Assembly: GCA_001275005.1 (NCBI GenBank)
Contig: JWZX01003062.1
Span: 1-18,685, forward strand
Reading direction: 5' to 3'
From: Chrysochromulina tobinii
Taxonomy: Eukaryota > Haptophyta > Prymnesiales > Chrysochromulinaceae
DNA: 18,685 nucleotides
Made by a program: the position numbers and the translations under genes. Below the pieces are notes generated by a model. The model did no database searches. It saw nothing but the letters and a program-made list of their open reading frames with translations, and had not been told where the DNA came from. Shown in pieces: positions 16,601 to 18,685 of this stretch. Position 1 is the first letter of the stretch. Every line of letters starts with the position of its first letter.

Positions 16601-18539
16601 CTAGGAGCGTGTCGCCAAAGACCTCGCTGAGCTTCTGCAAGGCACCCTTGTCAGACCATGTGGCGCAGAGCAAGGCGCTCATGCGCTCGAATGCATCAGC
16701 CCCACGGAAGAGGTGCGCAGAGAGGTTGCGCACCCAGTCGCTGAGCAGCAGGAACTCGTCTCGCGTCTTGGTCTTCTCCATGGTTGGGTGCCTGGCAAAG
16801 ACGCGGCCGAGCTCGGCTGGCGCATCGAGGGTGTCGTTGATCTGCTCGGCATTCTCTGAGAGCTTGTGGGACAAGCGGCTCACCAAGCGCGGTGACGATC
16901 GAGAGGCGTTTTGGACCGGCGGCTTCTGCAGTGCGAGCGCAAGGCTGATGCCGTACTCGGAGGCGAAGCGCTTCGGCCAATAGTGCGCGAGGCGCGCCTG
17001 CGTGCAACGCACGTTGCTACTCTTGCCGCCGCACGGACTGCGCAGGGCGAGAGGCGCAATGTACTCGTACACCATCGAGATCGGCCCCTCCTCAGCGAAG
17101 GCGGTCACAAGCACTGGTTTCTGCGCGCGAAACGCCTGTTGCCCGCCGATTGCGGCCACGACTGCTTCCATCGAATTCAGCAGAAACGTCCACGAGTTCA
17201 GCGACTCGATGGCGCGCTTCCACAGTGTCATCAGCTGAGTGGACTCGCAGATACGTGTCGCCCATTTCTCGATGAAGCAGAGAAGTGTTTCGGATGACTG
17301 CACCGCCTGCAACTGTTCAAGCGCCCATGCGTAGAAACGTTCCTGGAAACCGGCTGAGAGTGGGAAGGGCTCAAATCGAACCAAGCCTTGCCGATCTCCG
17401 TAACACTGGGTGAGCTCGGTGAGCGAAATGGTTTGTATCGCCTGCGACAAGAAGGCTTCGAACGAGTAGACCATGGTTGTGCTCGAGTGAAAGTATCGCG
17501 ATCTCCGAGGGATCGCGGCGATGCGAGAGGCTGACCTGCCTGTCACTGAGTCCTCGAGGGTGTACATGAGGGAGACGCAGCGGCAGGCCGTCCTTCGGCC
17601 CTCGCCATTCCTCTCGCCATTCTTTTCCTCATCGTCGGTAGGCATGCAGCCGATCAGTGTCACAAGTGGTCCAAGGGCTCGGTGCATCGCATTCGTAGCC
17701 GGCGCCAGCTGCCCGAGCTCCTGGACAAACCTCGCCAGATGGTGGACGTTCTGTACGGTGAGCACCGAGCGCTGTGCCCATGCCGCGAGAGCCTCCACCG
17801 CCAGCACGCCGATACTGGCCTGTACCTTGATGAGGATCACCTCGCCAGAAAGGAGCCTTTCGGCCACCCACTCTGGCTGCACACGAAGCATGCCCCCGAT
17901 GAGGCCCTGGTGTTCATTCATCAAGGCCGGGGTGAGCAATTGGCGCTCAAAGAGCTCGCGCACGAGCTCCTCCGTCTCGCCGTTGGTGTCCACGAACTGG
18001 CGCACGAGCTCGACGGTTTGCTTGTCGCTCCAGCCCAGGCTGCACGCACGCACAGGCGGGAGCCGCTGCGCCTGCGTTGGCGCCACCGACTCCCAGATTG
18101 GACGAAGGCGCTGCAGCTTGTCAGCGTCGAGTGTGGCGGCGCCTGCGGCCGACTGCCAGTACTCAAGGAATCGCACGCCAGCCCATCCTTGCACGAGACG
18201 CGGCAGGTTGCTGCCCTTCATTCCCGGGGCTGTGCGTTCGAGATCAGCCAGCTTTGGCCACAATGAGAGGATGAGCTCGAAGTCGGTGATAGCAAGCGGT
18301 AGCATGGCGTCAAGCATACTCAAATGCGAGTGGTGGGGCGCGTGGCCACATTCGACAAGAAGATGCCAGACGACGGAGAGAGGCATCTTCCTTGTCGAGG
18401 TGAGGACACAGAGCAAGCGACCACCCATGCCTGAGAACTCTTGGCGGACCTTGACGAGCAGATCGTGGAGCGAGTCGTCCTCACACTCACGGACCAGGGC
18501 GATGTGCTGATTGGCGCTGGCTCGGCTGCCACGGACCAT
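13689..18539 (-). CDS. Large, mostly helical protein of unknown function (1616 residues)
   Basis: I do not recognise this family. The ATG at 18539 has G at -3 and G at +4, and an in-frame TGA at 18600-18602 precedes it with no other ATG between. The chain is dominated by Leu/Ala-rich amphipathic stretches of helical-repeat (alpha-solenoid) character, with no signal peptide, membrane segment or catalytic motif. Two segments break this pattern. Residues about 299-355 are polar and basic and could be an unspliced intron or a linker; they end at M356, an ATG with an ideal ACC-ATG-G context. Residues about 760-790 are an acidic, Pro-rich linker. The C-terminus is acidic after a Pro/Lys stretch and contains EEDFELLEGE, which fits the short LC3-interacting pattern by chance or function. 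The gene converges on the kinesin. A scaffold role would be a guess from helical composition alone. Confidence 0.75.
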   Translation of the reverse strand: MVRGSRASANQHIALVRECEDDSLHDLLVKVRQEFSGMGGRLLCVLTSTRKMPLSVVWHLLVECGHAPHHSHLSMLDAMLPLAITDFELILSLWPKLADLERTAPGMKGSNLPRLVQGWAGVRFLEYWQSAAGAATLDADKLQRLRPIWESVAPTQAQRLPPVRACSLGWSDKQTVELVRQFVDTNGETEELVRELFERQLLTPALMNEHQGLIGGMLRVQPEWVAERLLSGEVILIKVQASIGVLAVEALAAWAQRSVLTVQNVHHLARFVQELGQLAPATNAMHRALGPLVTLIGCMPTDDEEKNGERNGEGRRTACRCVSLMYTLEDSVTGRSASRIAAIPRRSRYFHSSTTMVYSFEAFLSQAIQTISLTELTQCYGDRQGLVRFEPFPLSAGFQERFYAWALEQLQAVQSSETLLCFIEKWATRICESTQLMTLWKRAIESLNSWTFLLNSMEAVVAAIGGQQAFRAQKPVLVTAFAEEGPISMVYEYIAPLALRSPCGGKSSNVRCTQARLAHYWPKRFASEYGISLALALQKPPVQNASRSSPRLVSRLSHKLSENAEQINDTLDAPAELGRVFARHPTMEKTKTRDEFLLLSDWVRNLSAHLFRGADAFERMSALLCATWSDKGALQKLSEVFGDTLLVCAEATLDVTPLVRFLRKSSNLGSKKLYIQNRLETFAPAFARGAMPLGTLHPLLQQASSASDLAHYLHALASHLPKSSGLLQVTGETAALAYELLAKEPEAETRVHLLRDWRFATPPAPELDEDVDAEVWKTGSLAEAPPVPTERLPLALSTSAYSGLVRAVPIVPSCQLYRRFGPRGHAELVSFVSGATPTQLRDLFLEHFLEGEGQLGARSGAIRHVRKDLVELCQGVMRDWQPPSCPADQVVALLEIIEWFPETFDRCAPLVFANGDEEAARKLLTMHPLADLEALPRHLWPCVHWSACTEAQLLTLVEAGVPVPLDQIPLEKLGWETQQVLIDAQAEQVGACAEYAAKMIGPIASYLTRFFELLPNSTPMLLKIGDGLEEEERMVSGWNKMVHALLVSLRERIREGNVLHTEEQLIVFRGCSRRDVDSANSALLADLLEAKNVDPSHVASLVKFVLGERRFHQTVRDSALRAMMRLGQQDRDALHRNLLSNKDSATELPLQVLSSLCVTTLAVDVLPLVSAQLARLSLKQWDALLTLIADANPMGGKPPHTYPRSLGAEFNERLLAKYLRLKSMDNDDPRYFLLFLACTPPERVPGYLLGVLGVQRHPLDELFLNALTRMSRLELKQLLEYISPPELASRLEWVLRSLRTAGDPCELLAALMDVLDHPAYRAVQPTILTTLLQMPKMKELGLFELDEFRALFRSRLPRLEWPGRTSSGARNIDERFRPLRALYVEFFRASWANGAPLDSAESLRTTLHLGEEPLSSQEVQVLGADLRSMRLLVELAPAHAIPAFGFNLLSEDPSFANALSMRQLECITQLTPKGLAQDRNWAVCRKVIGQVEPASALRLAISLVCHSRELGDLCLVEAAYKAVDSFTRKQVWLPNELRGLWNHKLPDAPDGTKRTFGDAILRVVSDAVGPSITTRAIVEAIAWRPPPPEKDQKAKEEDFELLEGEAAEPVEVDHFG

Positions 18540-18685
18540 TGCGGCAGGACGGGGGGGAGCAAAAAGCTCACACCGCGCTACGCGCGCCCCCGTGGGCGTT
18601 CACACAACACATCGTCAGCACTAACGTGCTCTCCTCACCTAGAGGGATCGGCATCCTCGCGCAGTCCCCCACGGCGCGACCAGAG
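18540..18685 (-). promoter_or_regulatory. Upstream flank of the 1616-residue gene
   Basis: This is the 5' leader and probably part of the promoter of the minus-strand gene, cut by the window edge. On the minus strand it contains CTAG/GTGAGG, a good 5' splice-donor match at 18638, and a pyrimidine-rich run just before the ATG. An AG lies at 18527-18526, just inside the coding region. A 113-base intron is therefore possible, which would move the true start out of the window. No TATA box is seen. Confidence 0.35.

Overview
This is a GC-rich (roughly two-thirds G+C by eye) nuclear window from a eukaryote. The evidence is a kinesin motor, a giant protein built from Sfi1-like centrin-binding repeats, a filamin-type domain, EF-hands and an IQ motif. 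There is no bacterial operon structure, no rRNA and no convincing tRNA. Very long uninterrupted reading frames at high GC suggest a compact genome of a unicellular alga (haptophyte- or pelagophyte-like). That placement is inference; no lineage marker is present.

Layout: positions 1-527 are the non-coding 3' flank of the first gene. Positions 528-7861 on the minus strand hold one giant gene. It starts at 7861 with a disordered head and a filamin/ABP280-type domain, runs through about 50 Sfi1-like repeats of 33 residues, and ends with a coiled coil, an EF-hand pair and a basic tail. The frame is broken once, by a one-base deletion at 5718 that creates a TGA. A 296-base divergent spacer (7862-8157) separates it from a plus-strand gene for a 416-residue protein with one IQ motif (8158-9408). 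Only 61 bases later a plus-strand kinesin-14-like gene begins (9470-13033). After a 655-base convergent spacer, a 1616-residue, mostly helical protein of unknown function lies on the minus strand (13689-18539). Its upstream flank reaches the window edge.

How they may work together: three neighbouring genes (Sfi1/EF-hand giant, IQ protein, kinesin-14-like motor) all point to microtubule-organising or spindle biology with calcium, centrin or calmodulin control. The kinesin tail carries KEN- and D-box-like degrons, and the giant protein carries SP-x-R sites near both ends, so cell-cycle control is plausible. The divergent spacer could co-regulate the giant gene and the IQ gene. The link to the 1616-residue protein is unknown.

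The most unusual items are the filamin / Sfi1-array / EF-hand architecture, the DNA-level record of repeat expansion inside it (a 99-bp tandem unit and a 142-bp block copied with one mismatch), the frameshift at the edge of that block, and a splice-acceptor-like signal in the 61-base gap before the kinesin.
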